Assembly: GCF_016861845.1 (NCBI RefSeq)
Contig: NZ_BOLV01000012.1
Location: 29,614 to 93,613, forward strand
Direction of reading: 5' to 3'
DNA: 64,000 nucleotides
From: Lacticaseibacillus suilingensis
GTDB taxonomy: Bacteria; Bacillota; Bacilli; Lactobacillales; Lactobacillaceae
Part shown: positions 63,074 to 64,000 of the stretch, in pieces
Position numbering within the stretch: position 1 is the stretch's first letter
Layout of the letters: every line of letters begins with the position of its first letter
Translations under genes and position numbers: made by a program
Notes under the pieces: model-generated
Told to the model about the DNA's origin: nothing
The model's database searches: none
Seen by the model: only the letters and a program-made list of their open reading frames with translations

Positions 63074-63886
63074 ATGTTGATGCAAGTACAAAGCGGCTTG
63101 AGTCAAGCTCAAGTCCAAAAAAAGCAATTTAACACCACTCAACGTGCCCACACCCTGCGGCCAACCTTTCCACTGCGTCAGCTCGCGGTGCTGACCCTGG
63201 GCCTCGCATTGTTGGCGGACCGCCTGTTTAATCAAGCGTGGCTGGGCCTGGTGCCAGTGGCCGTGGCTGCCCTGTTAACTTTGGCGGCTCGTCACGTCTT
63301 CACCCAATGGGCCAAGCGCCTTGACGCTGATAGTCCAGTGCTCGTGATTCGCGACGGTTTGCGCCGGGCAATGACGCGCAGCAGTTTGGTCGTCGGTGAC
63401 GTGATTGAATTCAACGCCGGCGCGGTTTTGCCGTTTGATGTTGAAACCAGTGCGCCGGTGCAAGTTGCTGGCTGGCTCAAAGTCGTTTTGACCTTGACCA
63501 ACCAGACCTGTGCCGCAGGAATCGCCCCAGCTGGCAGCACGTTGCTGGCCGATGCCCAGGTGGTCATTGTGGCCACTGGTGATCAGCGGCTCGGCGTGCA
63601 ACTGACCCACGCTGTTTTTTCTGGGCAGCAGGCGGTAAGCCTCTGGGCCTTTGCTAAGATGGGGCTTCACCTCTTACTTAGTCAATGTAAAGCGGTTGGC
63701 CAATGGTTCGTTGGCCTGCGTTTTAGTCAAGTTAAAGCCGTATCAGGCTGGATTTTGCCTGATGCGCAAGGTTTTACTCCGATCGTGTTCGATCGGTCCC
63801 TGGTCGAAAACCAGCAGGCAGCGAAAGAAGCAGCCTTCCGGTATCACCAGGATCCTGTCACGTCGCCCAGTCTCGTAGCAGGTTAA
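63074..63886 (+). CDS. Truncated P-type ATPase-like membrane protein lacking the catalytic domains, under M-box control
   Basis: This 270-aa protein resembles only the first part of a cation P-type ATPase. Residues 7-20 (SGLSQAQVQKKQF) look like the cation-ATPase N-terminal motif, two helices follow (about 33-70), and then an actuator-like domain with VLVIRDGLRRAM and LVVGDVIEFNAGAVLPFDV (about 90-127). The TGES loop is not conserved, and there is no DKTGT phosphorylation site or nucleotide-binding domain. The frame ends naturally and a terminator follows, so it is not an edge truncation. The last ~80 residues are unrelated to P-type pumps as far as I can see. Confidence 0.75.
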   Translation: MLMQVQSGLSQAQVQKKQFNTTQRAHTLRPTFPLRQLAVLTLGLALLADRLFNQAWLGLVPVAVAALLTLAARHVFTQWAKRLDADSPVLVIRDGLRRAMTRSSLVVGDVIEFNAGAVLPFDVETSAPVQVAGWLKVVLTLTNQTCAAGIAPAGSTLLADAQVVIVATGDQRLGVQLTHAVFSGQQAVSLWAFAKMGLHLLLSQCKAVGQWFVGLRFSQVKAVSGWILPDAQGFTPIVFDRSLVENQQAAKEAAFRYHQDPVTSPSLVAG

Positions 63887-63907
63887 TCCATGACGGTGCA
63901 AAGTTCC

Positions 63908-63932
63908 CACCATTCAGTGGGGACTTTTTTCT
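63908..63932 (+). terminator. Terminator after the P-type ATPase-like gene
   Basis: GTTCCCAC / GTGGGGAC stem with 6-nt loop, followed by TTTTTT. Confidence 0.9.
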
Positions 63933-63959
63933 ACCATCAGTCAAGAGAAAGTTGATCTA

Positions 63960-64000
63960 TTAGGCTTTCTCTTTTTCTTTGTCTTCCATTCTGACCTTGA
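63960..64000 (-). CDS. Possible C-terminal end of a minus-strand gene, cut by window edge
   Basis: Reading the minus strand from the window edge gives a charged tail (MEDKEKEKA) and a TAA at 63962-63960. Only 12 codons are visible, so this is a weak call based on a plausible hydrophilic C-terminus. Confidence 0.25.
   Translation of the reverse strand, partial: KVRMEDKEKEKA

Overview
The window is a 64 kb piece of chromosome from a high-GC member of the Lactobacillaceae, most like the Lacticaseibacillus (L. casei) group. This is an inference from gene order: a complete division and cell-wall (dcw) cluster running DUF4044, DUF3397, mraZ to ileS; radC-mreBCD-minCD; RNase J with RpoY; cysteine desulfurase with DUF1831 and mnmA; and T-box, TPP and M-box leaders. 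Shine-Dalgarno sites are strong (GGAGG-like), and TTG and GTG starts are common. I saw no phage genes, transposases, CRISPR arrays, rRNA or tRNA genes.

Layout. 1-6.3 kb: tail of an unknown protein, an FtsX-type ABC exporter, an L,D-transpeptidase, folC, a HAD phosphatase and radC. 6.4-10.4 kb: the shape and septum-placement operon mreB-mreC-mreD-minC-minD. 10.4-13 kb: an unusual T-box leader with one stem I but two antiterminator/terminator modules, ahead of a polar amino acid ABC importer (histidine suspected). 13.2-14.7 kb: cardiolipin synthase. 14.67-14.96 kb: a 126-bp-period tandem repeat. 15-15.8 kb: TPP riboswitch and thiT. 15.85-33.3 kb: the dcw cluster with three MraZ boxes, a T-box before ileS and a trailing cold-shock gene.

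33.4-44 kb is more mixed: an unrecognised protein, an AT-rich gap, two DHA2 drug exporters (one frameshifted), a solitary PstS, a phosphosulfolactate synthase-like gene with a phosphatase, GNAT, TelA/XpaC, Nudix, a small membrane protein and mtnN. 44.5-52.5 kb: a cysteine desulfurase and its usual partners DUF1831 and mnmA are separated by a five-gene ABC/GntR cassette, which is preceded by a large four-way-junction inverted-repeat element. 52.5-62.5 kb: ogt, a histidine phosphatase, TPR, recD2, Eis-like GNAT, a lipid kinase, RNase J, RpoY and peptide deformylase.

62.6-63.9 kb holds the most unusual locus. A magnesium-sensing M-box leader with terminator is followed by a short, acidic and proline-containing leader ORF, then a hairpin that buries the next ribosome-binding site, then a 270-aa protein. 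That protein looks like a P-type ATPase cut down to its first two membrane helices and a degenerate actuator domain, without the DKTGT phosphorylation site. I propose it as a candidate undescribed magnesium-responsive system. The riboswitch call is strong; the leader-peptide and regulatory-protein ideas are inference.
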